The notes beneath the pieces were generated by a model. That model was given only the letters and a program-made list of their open reading frames with translations. It did not search any database and had not been told where the DNA came from. From Prauserella_A sp040635515 (GTDB lineage: Bacteria; Actinomycetota; Actinomycetes; Mycobacteriales; Pseudonocardiaceae), in NCBI GenBank assembly GCA_040635515.1, contig JBEYHY010000005.1, positions 682,001 through 746,000 of the forward strand: a stretch of DNA of 64,000 bases, written 5' to 3'. Position 1 is the first letter of the stretch; the number at the start of each line of letters is the position of its first letter. Below are positions 8,618 to 17,015 of this stretch, in pieces. The position numbers and the translations under genes are program-made.

Positions 8618-8959
8618 ATGGCACAGTATCTGGCGGAGCTGGACGGGCTCTTTCTCGCTCTCGCCGACCCGACAAGACGGGCTGTGATCCACCGGCTCGG
8701 GCGCGGCCCGGCAAGCGTCGGCGAGCTCGCTCGCGAGGCCACGATGACACTTCCCTCGTTCATGAAGCACGTGCGAATGCTTGAGGCGAACGGTCTGATT
8801 CACACGGCGAAATCCGGGCGAGTGCGCACCTGCGTGCTCAACAGGGATCAGTTCGCCGTCGTCGAGGGCTGGCTGGCACAACAGCGGCGCCTCTGGCAAG
8901 AGCACACCGACCGGCTTGAAAATTTCGTCACCACCCACAAGGGGAAGGACCCGGCATGA
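8618..8959 (+). CDS. ArsR-family winged-helix regulator
   Basis: A 113-aa ArsR-type HTH (LALADPTRRAVIHRLGRGP, then VGELAREATMTLPSFMKHVRML). The metal-binding Cys box is absent, so it belongs to the group regulating AHSA1/SRPBCC partners rather than a metal sensor. The ATG at 8618 fits the family N-terminus; an upstream GTG at 8591 lies inside the operator. It overlaps the next gene by ATGA, forming a three-gene operon with an SRPBCC protein and a RibD-like reductase. Confidence 0.85.
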   Translation: MAQYLAELDGLFLALADPTRRAVIHRLGRGPASVGELAREATMTLPSFMKHVRMLEANGLIHTAKSGRVRTCVLNRDQFAVVEGWLAQQRRLWQEHTDRLENFVTTHKGKDPA

Positions 8960-9426
8960 ATCCCGATCTCGACCTCAGCATCGAAAGAATCATTCGCGCG
9001 CCGCGCAAGCTCGTCTGGGACGCGTGGACCGATCCGGACAGTCTCGCGCGGTGGTGGCTCCCATCGCCGATGCTGTGCCGCGTCGACCGGCTGGAAGTCC
9101 GGCCCGGTGGCGCGTTCGTCACCCGCATGAGCACGGATGGGACGGAATTCGTCCCGCATCTCGACGCGAGCTTCCTCGTGGTGAACGAATTCGAGCGGAT
9201 CGTGTTCACCAACAGTGTCGACAGTGGATGGCGGCCGGCCAGCCCCGAGCCCGTCGCGATGAGCGCCGAGATCACGATGGTCGACCACGAGGAAGGCACC
9301 GACTACCGGATCCTCGTCCGGCATGCCGATCCGGCCGCGAAGGACCGGCATGCCGAACTGGGCTTCACCGACGGCTGGGGAACGGTCGCCGACCAGCTCG
9401 CCCGCTTCGCCGAGAACGTCCGATGA
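8956..9426 (+). CDS. SRPBCC/AHSA1-family protein
   Basis: A 156-aa START-like (AHSA1, 'activator of Hsp90 homolog 1-like') domain: IERIIRAPRKLVWDAWTDPD, WWLPSP and the C-terminal GTVADQLARF helix. These proteins have a hydrophobic ligand cavity. It is translationally coupled on both sides (ATGA at 8956 and 9423), so it is made with ArsR and RibD. Function beyond the fold is unknown. Confidence 0.8.
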   Translation: MNPDLDLSIERIIRAPRKLVWDAWTDPDSLARWWLPSPMLCRVDRLEVRPGGAFVTRMSTDGTEFVPHLDASFLVVNEFERIVFTNSVDSGWRPASPEPVAMSAEITMVDHEEGTDYRILVRHADPAAKDRHAELGFTDGWGTVADQLARFAENVR

Positions 9427-10049
9427 AGATCACGCTGCTGCAGTTCCTCAGCCTCGACGGAGTGAGCCAAGGGCCCGGTTCCCCCACCGAGGACACGAGT
9501 GACGGCTTCACGAGCGGCGGCTGGCTCGTTCCTTTCCTCGACGAGACTTTCGTCAAGCGCACATCCCAATGGCTCGACCTCGCCGACGGCCTGTTACTCG
9601 GCCGCCGGACCTACGAGGCGTTCGCGCGAGACTGGCCGCGAATCACCGATCCCGCCGACCCGTTCACCAAGCGGATGAACTCCCTGCCCAAGTACGTCGT
9701 GTCGAACACGCTCACGGCGGCGGAATGGCGGCCGGCCACGATACTCCGTGACGATCCATTGCGGACCGTCGCCGAACTCGCACAGCGGCAAGGAAGAGAG
9801 CTCCAGATCCACGGCAGCACGCGGCTCGCCGGTGCACTCGTGTCGGCCGGTCTCGTCGACACCCTCCGGCTCGCCGTCGCACCCGTCGTGATCGGTTCGG
9901 GAAGACAGCTCTTCCCACACCCCGGTTCGGCCACCGGCTTCCGGCTTGTCCGGCACGAGGCAACGGAAAAAGGATTGTTACTACTGGAATACCGGAACAC
10001 GGGCGCGGCTCGTACCGCCGAATACGAAGGCGTCGCCGGACTGCGGTAG
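9423..10049 (+). CDS. RibD C-terminal/dihydrofolate reductase-fold protein
   Basis: 208 aa with the DHFR-like RibD_C fold: ITLLQFLSLDGVSQGPG at the start, LLLGRRTYEAFARDWP (~55-70), IHGSTRLAGALVSAGLVD (~124-141) and the C-terminal LLLLEYR. It is a standalone family member lacking the deaminase half, so riboflavin synthesis is unlikely. It uses two TTA codons (around 9589 and 9977), rare in actinomycetes. Last gene of the arsR operon. Confidence 0.8.
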   Translation: MKITLLQFLSLDGVSQGPGSPTEDTSDGFTSGGWLVPFLDETFVKRTSQWLDLADGLLLGRRTYEAFARDWPRITDPADPFTKRMNSLPKYVVSNTLTAAEWRPATILRDDPLRTVAELAQRQGRELQIHGSTRLAGALVSAGLVDTLRLAVAPVVIGSGRQLFPHPGSATGFRLVRHEATEKGLLLLEYRNTGAARTAEYEGVAGLR

Positions 10050-10060
10050 CCGGTTCCGTT

Positions 10061-10948
10061 CTACCGTCTTGCGGTGGGCGCGGTGCGGTTCCAGTGTTTC
10101 CGCAGCACAGTCACCAACTCCGGGGCTCTTTCCTCCGGAAGGAACAGCTTGCCTCCGGGAATCTCGACCACCTCCCCGGCGCCCGGGATGAGATCACGCA
10201 GCCGGTGAGCCGATGCGAGTGGGAAGTTCTCGTCCGCGGTCCCCCATACGAACACCGTCGGGACGGACAAAGTGGACAGCACGGCCTCTGCTTCGGCAGG
10301 TTCCTCGGGCCGCAACGCGAGCAACAGCTTTTCGAAGTGTTCCGCACTCGCCCTCGTTCCGAAGACGGGTTCCAGGTAGGCACGCAGCGTCGCGTCGGAC
10401 ACCTGTTCGGGCTTCTCGAAGCCCGCACCGAAAACACTTCTCCTCGCAAGGCCGGGATCGGCCGCGAGGGATGGGGCCACCGAAGCGAACTTACCTTGCC
10501 GGGCCAGCTCGACGGTCGGCAGCAATGGTTCCGGTGGCAAGGTCTCGCTGGTGTCGCAGTTCGTCAGTGCCAGAGTGCGCAACCGATGCCGTGATCGCGC
10601 GGCGAAGACCTGGGCTATCGCGCCGCCGGTGTCGTTGGCCACGAGGTCGACTTCGCCCAATCCCAGTTTTTCGCAGAACCGCGCGATCACGGCGGCGAGG
10701 CCGCCGAGCGTCCAGTCCTGGTCCCGCCGCACGTCCGATTCACCGTGCATCGGCAGATCGAGCGCGACACAGCGGCGCTCACTCGCGAGCGAAGGCAGAG
10801 CGTGTCGCCACAGATTCGCGTTCGTGCCGATGCCGTGCACGAACAGCGCGACAGGACCGGTACCGACGTCGAGATAGCTCAACTCGTCGTTTCCGGTGCT
10901 GACCTGCCGTCGGTCAAGTGACATCCCGGATTCCGGGCCGATACTCAT
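10061..10948 (-). CDS. Alpha/beta hydrolase with a probable Asp nucleophile
   Basis: A 295-aa alpha/beta hydrolase. The oxyanion HG is in FVHGIGTNANLW (~36-47). The nucleophile elbow is ANDTGGAIAQ (~111-120), with Asp where Ser is usual, as in haloalkane dehalogenases and epoxide hydrolases. VPTVFVWGTADENFPL supplies the acid region; the usual His near the C-terminus is not obvious in EIPGGKLFLPEE (Lys at the position where H is common), which is odd. ATG at 10948 has GGAAAGG upstream. Reaction not assignable. Confidence 0.8.
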   Translation of the reverse strand: MSIGPESGMSLDRRQVSTGNDELSYLDVGTGPVALFVHGIGTNANLWRHALPSLASERRCVALDLPMHGESDVRRDQDWTLGGLAAVIARFCEKLGLGEVDLVANDTGGAIAQVFAARSRHRLRTLALTNCDTSETLPPEPLLPTVELARQGKFASVAPSLAADPGLARRSVFGAGFEKPEQVSDATLRAYLEPVFGTRASAEHFEKLLLALRPEEPAEAEAVLSTLSVPTVFVWGTADENFPLASAHRLRDLIPGAGEVVEIPGGKLFLPEERAPELVTVLRKHWNRTAPTARR

Positions 10949-10961
10949 GGGAATCCTTTCC

Positions 10962-11506
10962 TCAGAGCCGTGGTGAAGGAGCCGCGAGCATCCGCACGCT
11001 TGCCCCTCCGTCAACGGCAATGGTCTGTCCGGTGATGTAGGAAGCGGAGGCGGAGCACAGCCAGGTGATCGCCTCGGCCTGCTCCTTCGTCGTCGCATAG
11101 CGCCCCATGGGAACGACCGAGGAGACACCGGTATCGGTCGTCGCCGAATCCGGCGAGAGGCCAGGCGATTCGGTCCAACCAGGACAGACGGCGTTCACCC
11201 TGATTCCGGCGTGCCCGTACTCGTTCGCCGCGATCGCGGTGAGCTGGGTGACGGCCGCTTTCGAAGCACCGTAGGCAGGCCGGGTCGGTGAACCTTTCAT
11301 GCCACCTACGGAAGCGACGTTGACAACCGAACCGGATCCCACGAGTCGGTTTCGGTGTTGCCGATGAAGTCGCCGTCCCCAGCGGTGGCGTTGTTGACCG
11401 CGAAATCGAGCCTGCCGAAGAGGTCGGCCGTCGCCCTGACCATGCGCTCCACATCATGATATTTCGCGACGTCGGTGGTGAGAAACCTCGCCGGGCTCCC
11501 CCCTTC
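10962..11506 (-). pseudogene. Degraded SDR oxidoreductase gene
   Basis: Two frames together resemble a classical SDR. The 5' part (about 11506-11340) encodes TDVAKYHDVERMVRATADLF then FAVNNATAGDGDFIGNTET. A frame change follows directly into SVVNVASVGGMKGS, YGASKAAVTQL and ITGQTIAVDGGAS. Missing are the TGxxxGxG strand-turn-helix at the start and about 45 residues between NNA and the NVAS strand. The catalytic YxxxK survives but the gene cannot make a normal SDR. Confidence 0.75.
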
Positions 11507-11878
11507 GCTGAGCGCGGGCGATCTTCGGTTCCCAGAACCCACTGTTCGAATCCTCCTGAAAGATTGGCCTAGTTCCGCCGGCATCTCATGCCGGGAAGTC
11601 CGATGAGGACTGTCGGCGGGAGGCCCGCGTACGCGGCCGCCGGTTCACCTGAACGCCCCTACAGCGAACCAGCTACATATGTAGCAGACAGTAACACTGC
11701 CCCGACATTCACCGAAATTCCCATCCCTTGGCCGAAACAGAGCGACAAGAACGCCGCTTGCGCCGACTGGAGTAGATGACTTATCGTTCCGATTGCTACA
11801 GCTGTAGCATCTCTGATCGCCTGGGGACATCACCATCGGTGCGGATTCCACCTTTCGGACACGTGAGAGGAAGCACGC
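11507..11878. other. Gene-free stretch with two palindromes
   Basis: No coding sequence recognised in 372 nt. It contains two related perfect palindromes, GCTACATATGTAGC (11672-11685) and TGCTACAGCTGTAGCA (11794-11809), 122 nt apart. They look like sites for one dimeric regulator, but no regulator gene is adjacent. Confidence 0.5.
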
Positions 11879-12394
11879 ATGAACAGACCCGCACGCTGGG
11901 TCACCCGCCCGGAAGGGCATTCCGATGCCGAAACGGTCAGGGACATCAATCTCGCCGCGTTCGAAACGGCGGAGGAAGCCGACCTCGTCGCCTCTCTTCG
12001 CATCGACGACTCCTGGATCCCCGGCCTGTCGATCATCACGGAGACATTGGCGGGAAAACCCGTCGGATACGCGTTGCTCACGCGTTGCCACATCGGCGAT
12101 GTACCGGCCGTCGGGCTCGGCCCCTGCGCGGTACTTCCCGAATACCAGTGCACGGGCGCGGGCTCGGCCGCGATCAGGCACGCGCTCGACAGCGCACGAC
12201 GCCTGAGCGAGAAATACGCTGTCGTACTTGGCCACGCCGAGTACTACCCTCGATTCGGTTTCCTGCCCGCTTCCAAGTTCGGGATAGGGCTTCCGATCGA
12301 GGTTCCCGACGAAGCGTTCATGGCGCTCGCGCTCGACGAATCGGCGGAACTACCAGAGGGCATCGTGCGTTATGCCTCGCCATTCGGAGTCTGA
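11879..12394 (+). CDS. GNAT-family N-acetyltransferase
   Basis: A 171-aa acetyltransferase of the YhbS-like group. VGLGPCAVLPEYQCTGAGSAAIRHAL is split across residues ~79-104 and contains the QxxGxG/A acetyl-CoA loop (here QCTGAGSA). The HAEYYPRFGFLPAS segment (~121-134) is typical of this group. ATG start with GAGAGG 9-12 nt upstream. The TGCTACAGCTGTAGCA palindrome lies 70 nt upstream and may control it. Confidence 0.85.
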   Translation: MNRPARWVTRPEGHSDAETVRDINLAAFETAEEADLVASLRIDDSWIPGLSIITETLAGKPVGYALLTRCHIGDVPAVGLGPCAVLPEYQCTGAGSAAIRHALDSARRLSEKYAVVLGHAEYYPRFGFLPASKFGIGLPIEVPDEAFMALALDESAELPEGIVRYASPFGV

Positions 12395-12438
12395 ACAACG
12401 CCAACGAGAAGGGACGAGAAACGGGAAAGCTGAAGAAC

Positions 12439-12561
12439 ATGCTGATCGGGGACCACCGGAACCCGGCTCGGGTCGCGGCGCAGGCCTTCGGGCTTCCCGA
12501 GCCCGCGTCACCGGCGTCGCTTCCGCCCGAGGTGGCCGAGTGGGCACGCCGGGCGGCGTAG
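12439..12561 (+). CDS. Possible small ORF or gene fragment (40 aa)
   Basis: An ATG-initiated frame of 40 codons, Ala/Pro-rich and ending PPEVAEWARRAA. It could be the tail of a lost gene or a small protein. No family recognised and no clear ribosome-binding site; GAAAG lies upstream at 12424. Listed only because the 260-bp gap between GNAT and SDR holds nothing else. Confidence 0.2.
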   Translation: MLIGDHRNPARVAAQAFGLPEPASPASLPPEVAEWARRAA

Positions 12562-12654
12562 GGAGGTCGAGCGCGGCTCGTTCGCCGGGGCGAACATTCC
12601 TTGGCACAATGTGCCGCCATGATCCGGCAACCCGACATCGATGTGTGAGGAACC

Positions 12655-13494
12655 ATGCGGGATTTGGCAACCACCGGTACGGCGCTGGTGACGGGAGCGG
12701 CGACGGGAATCGGACTCGCGACAGCTCAGGCGCTTGTCTCGGCAGACTGGAAGGTGCTCGGCACCGCCATGCCGGGACAGGAAACCGCCGAGCTCGAATC
12801 GGCGGGAGCAACAGTGATTTCCGTTGATCTGACCGTCGAGTCCGACCGGGAACGTCTTTTCAGGACGGTCGGTGAAGAACCTCGGCTCGACGCGCTGATC
12901 AGCAATGCGGGAATGGCGGCCCCCGGCCCGCTCGAAGCGCTCCCTGACGACAGCATTCGGGTCCAGATCGAACTCAACTCGATAGTGCCTGCGTTACTGG
13001 CCAAGGCGGTTCTGCCAGCCCTGCGCCAATCGCGCGGCCGAATGGTGTTCATCGGAGCGGGTCAAGGACGCGTCGCTCTGCCGTTCGGTGGACCGTATGG
13101 CGCGAGCAAGGCCGCACTCGCCCTGCTGACCGACGCACTGCGAGCCGAGGTCGCGAGCAGCGGGGTGAGCGTCAGCTTGATCGAACCCGGTGCCGTACGC
13201 ACCGGAATCATGACCGAAAGCAAGGCACGCGGCCGACAGCTGCTCGAAGACCTGCCTCCGGACATCGCGGCGCGATACTCGCGAGGAATGACGGCGACGA
13301 TCGAACAGGCCGAACGCGCGTTCGCGACGGCGCTGGCTCCGGACGATCTAGCCAAGCAGGTCGTCCGGATTCTCAGCGCCCGCAAGCCGAAACCTCGCTA
13401 CCTGATCGGACGCGAAGCGGTGGGCCTTGCGATTCTCGCGCAGCTCCCGGCCCGCCTCAGGGCCCGCGTGGTCGCCCGGCTGGCAAAGTCGTAG
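12655..13494 (+). CDS. SDR-family oxidoreductase
   Basis: A 279-aa classical SDR: TGAATGIG (~14-21), SNAGMAAPGP (NAG motif, ~82-91), and YGASKAAL with the active-site Tyr/Lys (~147-154). The C-terminal part (KPRYLIG...ARLRARVVARL) is the extended tail seen in SDRs that act on lipophilic substrates. ATG start. Monocistronic; a 14-bp hairpin follows 33 nt after the stop. Confidence 0.85.
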   Translation: MRDLATTGTALVTGAATGIGLATAQALVSADWKVLGTAMPGQETAELESAGATVISVDLTVESDRERLFRTVGEEPRLDALISNAGMAAPGPLEALPDDSIRVQIELNSIVPALLAKAVLPALRQSRGRMVFIGAGQGRVALPFGGPYGASKAALALLTDALRAEVASSGVSVSLIEPGAVRTGIMTESKARGRQLLEDLPPDIAARYSRGMTATIEQAERAFATALAPDDLAKQVVRILSARKPKPRYLIGREAVGLAILAQLPARLRARVVARLAKS

Positions 13495-13527
13495 AACCAG
13501 ACCGGCCGGTATTTCGTCGCGAAAGTG

Positions 13528-13561
13528 GCACATCTCACTTCATATGCGAAGTGAGATGTGC
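13528..13561. terminator. Perfect 14-bp hairpin between convergent genes
   Basis: GCACATCTCACTTC and its complement flank a 6-nt ATATGC loop. It sits between the SDR stop (13494) and the RibD-like stop (13630). No T-tract follows on either strand, so it could be a non-canonical bidirectional terminator or a protein-binding dyad. Confidence 0.45.
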
Positions 13562-13629
13562 TCTACTTACTCGGAACCAAGTCCGCCTACCTCAAGGAAT
13601 TCGGCCCTCGCGAAAGCCACGTACCCGCC

Positions 13630-14184
13630 TCAGCGCGACACGGGCCGATAGGTCAGCAAGCACACACCGTTCGGAAATGTCCTGCTTTCCAGCAAGTTCA
13701 GCCTCGGAACGGTGAGACCTTCCGAGAAGAGCCGCCTGCCGAAACCCTGAACCGAGGGATAAACGAAAAGCCGGTACTCGTCGACCAAGCCCTCCTGAAT
13801 CAGTGCATGACACAACGAGATACTCCCGGTGACACCGATCTCGTTCCCTTCGGAGGCCTTCAGCTTCTCGACCGTCTCCAGCCAGCCGGAGCCGAGAACC
13901 ATCGTGTTCCGCCACCCTGGTTCCACAAGGGTCGACGACACGACGTATTTGGTCTGCTCGTCCAGAATCGCTGCGATCCCCGTGGGATCGTCGTCCAATT
14001 CCGGCCAGTAGCCACGCATGTCCTCGAACGTCTTCCTGCCGAGCAACAGCGTGTCGCTCGCCGCGCTCTGCCGGTGGATTTCCGCCAGCATCTCCCTGTC
14101 GTCCTCATTCGGATCGAACCAGTCCGTAAGGGTTTCCACCGAACCGTCGACGGTCATGTTCTGCGTAACGACAAGTGGCCGCAT
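13630..14184 (-). CDS. RibD C-terminal/dihydrofolate reductase-fold protein
   Basis: A 184-aa standalone RibD_C protein: RPLVVTQNMTVDGSVETLTD at the start, LLLGRKTFEDMRGYWPE (~45-61), VTGSISLCHALIQEGLVDEY (~117-136) and NGVCLLTYRPV at the end. The ATG at 14184 has GGGAGGA 9 nt upstream; extension to 14304 would cross the HxlR operator. It is divergent from the HxlR regulator, its likely controller. It is a second such protein in the window, only loosely similar to that at 9423. Confidence 0.8.
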   Translation of the reverse strand: MRPLVVTQNMTVDGSVETLTDWFDPNEDDREMLAEIHRQSAASDTLLLGRKTFEDMRGYWPELDDDPTGIAAILDEQTKYVVSSTLVEPGWRNTMVLGSGWLETVEKLKASEGNEIGVTGSISLCHALIQEGLVDEYRLFVYPSVQGFGRRLFSEGLTVPRLNLLESRTFPNGVCLLTYRPVSR

Positions 14185-14210
14185 ACCTGATGTCCTCCCT
14201 GGAATCCGAG

Positions 14211-14231
14211 TTGCTATGATAAACATAGCAA
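14211..14231. promoter_or_regulatory. HxlR-type dyad in the RibD/hxlR divergent region
   Basis: TTGCTATG and CATAGCAA form a perfect 8-bp inverted repeat with a 5-nt A/T spacer. It lies between the RibD start (14184) and the HxlR start (14253), where an HxlR dimer would control both genes. Confidence 0.65.
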
Positions 14232-14252
14232 ACGCGAGGAGGCGAGTCGACA

Positions 14253-14918
14253 TTGCCCAAACGAGCGACATATCGGGAACACGGCGACGGATGCGCCGCC
14301 GCACGAGCCCTCGACCTGATCGGGGATCGCTGGACGGTGGTCATCATCCGCGAGCTGCTGCTGCACCCGAAACGCTTCCGGGAACTGCAGGACCTGCTGC
14401 CGGGGGTGACCCCCGCGGTCCTCACCGCACGACTACGCGAACTCGGCGACAGCGGACTCCTCTCGCACGGGCCCGATGACGGTCCAGCGACCTACGGGCT
14501 CACCGAGCGGGGCAAAGCCTTCTGGCCGGTGCTCGAAGAATTGGGTTGGTGGGCTTCCGGATTCGCGGCAGTGGAAGACGATACGTCCTTGACCCCCAAC
14601 GGGGTACTACTCGCCATGCTTACCGTCGCACGCCGTCTGCCCCGCCGAGCCGATGTCCGCTGCGCGCTGACACTCTACGACGAGCGCCTCCGAAACCCGC
14701 GTGACTACACCTACTCGATCACGTGGACGCCTTCTGATCTCGCCGTCACCGAAACCGCCTCGAACACCGACGCTCCCCGGATATCGTCGGGCCGCTTCGC
14801 GGAGGTCCTTTTCGACCAGCCGATTCCGAACGCTCCTCGTGACGAACTGTCCGCTCGGCTCCGGTCACTGGTGAAGGACTTCCGGCGGGCAATGTCTCGC
14901 ACCGGCACCGCGAAGTGA
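14253..14918 (+). CDS. HxlR-family winged-helix regulator
   Basis: A 221-aa HxlR protein. The typical Cys near the start (GDGCAAARALDLIGDRW, ~12-28) and RFRELQDLLPGVTPAVLTARL (~44-64) define the wHTH; a C-terminal extension of ~100 aa resembles an SCP2-like sterol carrier domain found in some actinobacterial HxlR proteins. TTG start with GAGGAGG 9 nt upstream. Divergent from the RibD-like gene with a dyad between. Confidence 0.85.
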   Translation: MPKRATYREHGDGCAAARALDLIGDRWTVVIIRELLLHPKRFRELQDLLPGVTPAVLTARLRELGDSGLLSHGPDDGPATYGLTERGKAFWPVLEELGWWASGFAAVEDDTSLTPNGVLLAMLTVARRLPRRADVRCALTLYDERLRNPRDYTYSITWTPSDLAVTETASNTDAPRISSGRFAEVLFDQPIPNAPRDELSARLRSLVKDFRRAMSRTGTAK

Positions 14919-14931
14919 GTCAACGCGAAAC

Positions 14932-14961
14932 GGGGTCCTGGCAACGAATTGCCAGGACCCC
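14932..14961. terminator. Strong bidirectional terminator hairpin
   Basis: A 13-bp perfect stem (GGGGTCCTGGCAA with its complement) around a CGAA tetraloop, between the convergent hxlR (stop 14918) and ABC permease (stop 14980) genes. It likely serves both. Confidence 0.75.
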
Positions 14962-14979
14962 GCCTCATGTGTTGCCGGC

Positions 14980-16122
14980 TCAGTCCGTTTTGGCCCAGGC
15001 CTTGGCAAGCGACACCTTGCCGCCGGTGTGCAGCAGGGAACCCGCGTAAAGCCGACTGGCGATCAGCACGATCGCGACGAGCGAGGCAACGAGAATCCCC
15101 ATGGACAGCAACGCTTCCCACGCCTGCGCGTCACCGGTGAACATGCGCACCGGCATCGCGATCGCGGCGGAGAACGGGATGTAGGACAGCACGTGCATCA
15201 CCGTTGCGTTGTCGGAGAAGAACATCACCGCGAAGTACGGGCCCATGACCAGCATCATGATCAGGCCCATTGTCGAGCCGAGATCTTCCTGCCTGCTCAC
15301 CACCGAACCCGCGACGGCCCACATCGCACCGAGCAACACGAATCCCAGGCACAGGAACGGAACGAACCAGCCGAGTGCGGGTGCGATCGCCGACAGCAAC
15401 TCGGCCTGTCCGCCCAGGTTCAACGCGATCGGCGCGGCGACGGCCAGCACCAGCACCTGAACGATCGTCAACAGGGTGTGCCCCACGATCTTGCCGGTCA
15501 GCAAGGCCCGCACAGGAACCGTCGCCACCAGAATCTCCACGATCCGGGTCTGCTTCTCGGTGACCGTACTTTGGGCGATCGCTGTCCCGCCCATGGCGAA
15601 GATCAAGAACAGCAACGAGAAAACCATGATCACGAGTTGCTGCTGTCCCCGGCCGATGTCGGACTCCTCGATCAGATCCACCGGAGGAGACGTCCCGAGC
15701 GCGGCCACGACATCGGTGGGCTCATCGGACAACGCGAGCACCCGGACGCCCGTCACCGACTCACCGCTGGTGTCGGGAACGACCGCGGCTTCGACCTCCT
15801 CCGTGCGGACGAGTTCCTCGGCCTCCGCGACGTCGGTGGTCTCCCTCACGTCGAGATCGGCCTGTGCGAGCACGTCGGCGGCCTGTGGCCCGACGACGGC
15901 GACACTCGTCTGTCCCCCACCGAACACGGAAGGCAGGATCGTCAGCGCGAACAGTCCGACCAGCGTGACCGCAAACCCGATCCAGAAGCCCTTCATCCGC
16001 AGGAACGACTTCATCTCCCTGGCAGCGACCAGCCTGGTCGCCGTGACGAATGACGTGCCATCGCCGCCGGGCTCGTCCTGCACACTGTCGTCACGCTGGG
16101 CGCGCGGCGTCATGGTGGTCAT
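14980..16122 (-). CDS. ABC-2 type permease (NatB-like)
   Basis: A 380-aa membrane subunit. One N-terminal membrane helix (GFWIGFAVTLVGLFALTIL) is followed by a ~110-aa extracytoplasmic region, then five or so helices (VIMVFSLLFLIFAMGG, VLVLAVAAPIALNLG, GWFVPFLCLGFVLLGAMW, MGLIMMLVMGPYFAVMFF, LVAIVLIASRLY). This is the NatB/ABC-2 architecture. The ATG overlaps the stop of the ATPase gene by one base (TGATG). Together they form an exporter; substrate (ion, peptide, drug) unknown. Confidence 0.85.
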   Translation of the reverse strand: MTTMTPRAQRDDSVQDEPGGDGTSFVTATRLVAAREMKSFLRMKGFWIGFAVTLVGLFALTILPSVFGGGQTSVAVVGPQAADVLAQADLDVRETTDVAEAEELVRTEEVEAAVVPDTSGESVTGVRVLALSDEPTDVVAALGTSPPVDLIEESDIGRGQQQLVIMVFSLLFLIFAMGGTAIAQSTVTEKQTRIVEILVATVPVRALLTGKIVGHTLLTIVQVLVLAVAAPIALNLGGQAELLSAIAPALGWFVPFLCLGFVLLGAMWAVAGSVVSRQEDLGSTMGLIMMLVMGPYFAVMFFSDNATVMHVLSYIPFSAAIAMPVRMFTGDAQAWEALLSMGILVASLVAIVLIASRLYAGSLLHTGGKVSLAKAWAKTD

Positions 16123-17015
16123 CAGATCACTTCCTTGAAGATCTCGTCGAGAGAGGGAACGACCGGGGTGAAGCTGCGCACGGCACCACGTTCCAGTGCC
16201 GCCCGCAGTACCCGCTGGTCCACCGGCTCCCCCGGCACGGTTTCGACGATGTCGAACACGGCCCTCGGACCGTCCACATCGATCACGTGCACTCCCGGCT
16301 GTCCCCGCAACCAGCCCGCGTCGGAATCCACGATCAGCTCGAACCGGGTCGTGCCGTACCGCGACCTCAATTCCTCGCGGCCGCCCACCGCGGCGATCTC
16401 CCCCTTGGAGATGATCACCAAGTCGTCGCACAGCTGCTCGACCAAAGCCAGCTGGTGGCTGGAAAACAGCACCGGAACGCCCTGGGCCGCGCGTTCCCGC
16501 AAGACGCCCAGTACGGTCTCCACCGCGATCGGGTCGAGGCCGGAGAACGGCTCATCGAGAATCAACAGCACCGGATCGTGCACCAGCGCGGCCGCGATCT
16601 GTGCTCGCTGCTGGTTTCCGAGCGAAAGCTCCTCCAGCTTGTCATCCGCGCGCGACGACAGTTCCAGCTGCTCCAGCAGCCGATCGGTGTTGCGCTGCGC
16701 GTCCGCGCCGCTGAGGCCATGCAACTGGCCCAGCCACGCGATTTGTTCCCCCACCTTCATTTTCGGGTAGAGCCCGCGTTCCTCCGGCATGTACCCGAAA
16801 CGCTGTCGTACCCGCTGGGTGACGGGACGCCCCTGCCACGTCACCGTGCCTTCCTGCGCGCCGAGCACTCCCAGCACGATCCGCATCGTGGTGGTCTTGC
16901 CCGAACCATTCGCCCCCAGAAAGCCCGTCATCCGCCCCGGACGGACGTCGAAGGACACCCCGTCCAACACCTGGTGGTCGCCGAAACTCCGGCTCACCGA
17001 ACTCACCGTCAACAT
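16122..17015 (-). CDS. ABC transporter ATP-binding protein (NatA-like)
   Basis: A 297-aa ATPase. Walker A is GANGSGKTT (~34-42), the signature is LSLGNQQR (~136-143), Walker B is LLILDEP (~157-163), followed by SGLDP and a switch His in SSHQ. The ~80-aa C-terminal extension is of the DrrA/NatA type. The first gene of a two-gene operon with the ABC-2 permease. MPEERGLYPKMKV is characteristic of NatA-like rather than DrrA proteins. Confidence 0.9.
   Translation of the reverse strand: MLTVSSVSRSFGDHQVLDGVSFDVRPGRMTGFLGANGSGKTTTMRIVLGVLGAQEGTVTWQGRPVTQRVRQRFGYMPEERGLYPKMKVGEQIAWLGQLHGLSGADAQRNTDRLLEQLELSSRADDKLEELSLGNQQRAQIAAALVHDPVLLILDEPFSGLDPIAVETVLGVLRERAAQGVPVLFSSHQLALVEQLCDDLVIISKGEIAAVGGREELRSRYGTTRFELIVDSDAGWLRGQPGVHVIDVDGPRAVFDIVETVPGEPVDQRVLRAALERGAVRSFTPVVPSLDEIFKEVI

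Noticed and set aside
16123..16431. N-terminal extension of the ABC-2 permease
   Set aside because: It would overlap the ATPase gene; the TGATG start at 16122 gives the normal permease N-terminus.
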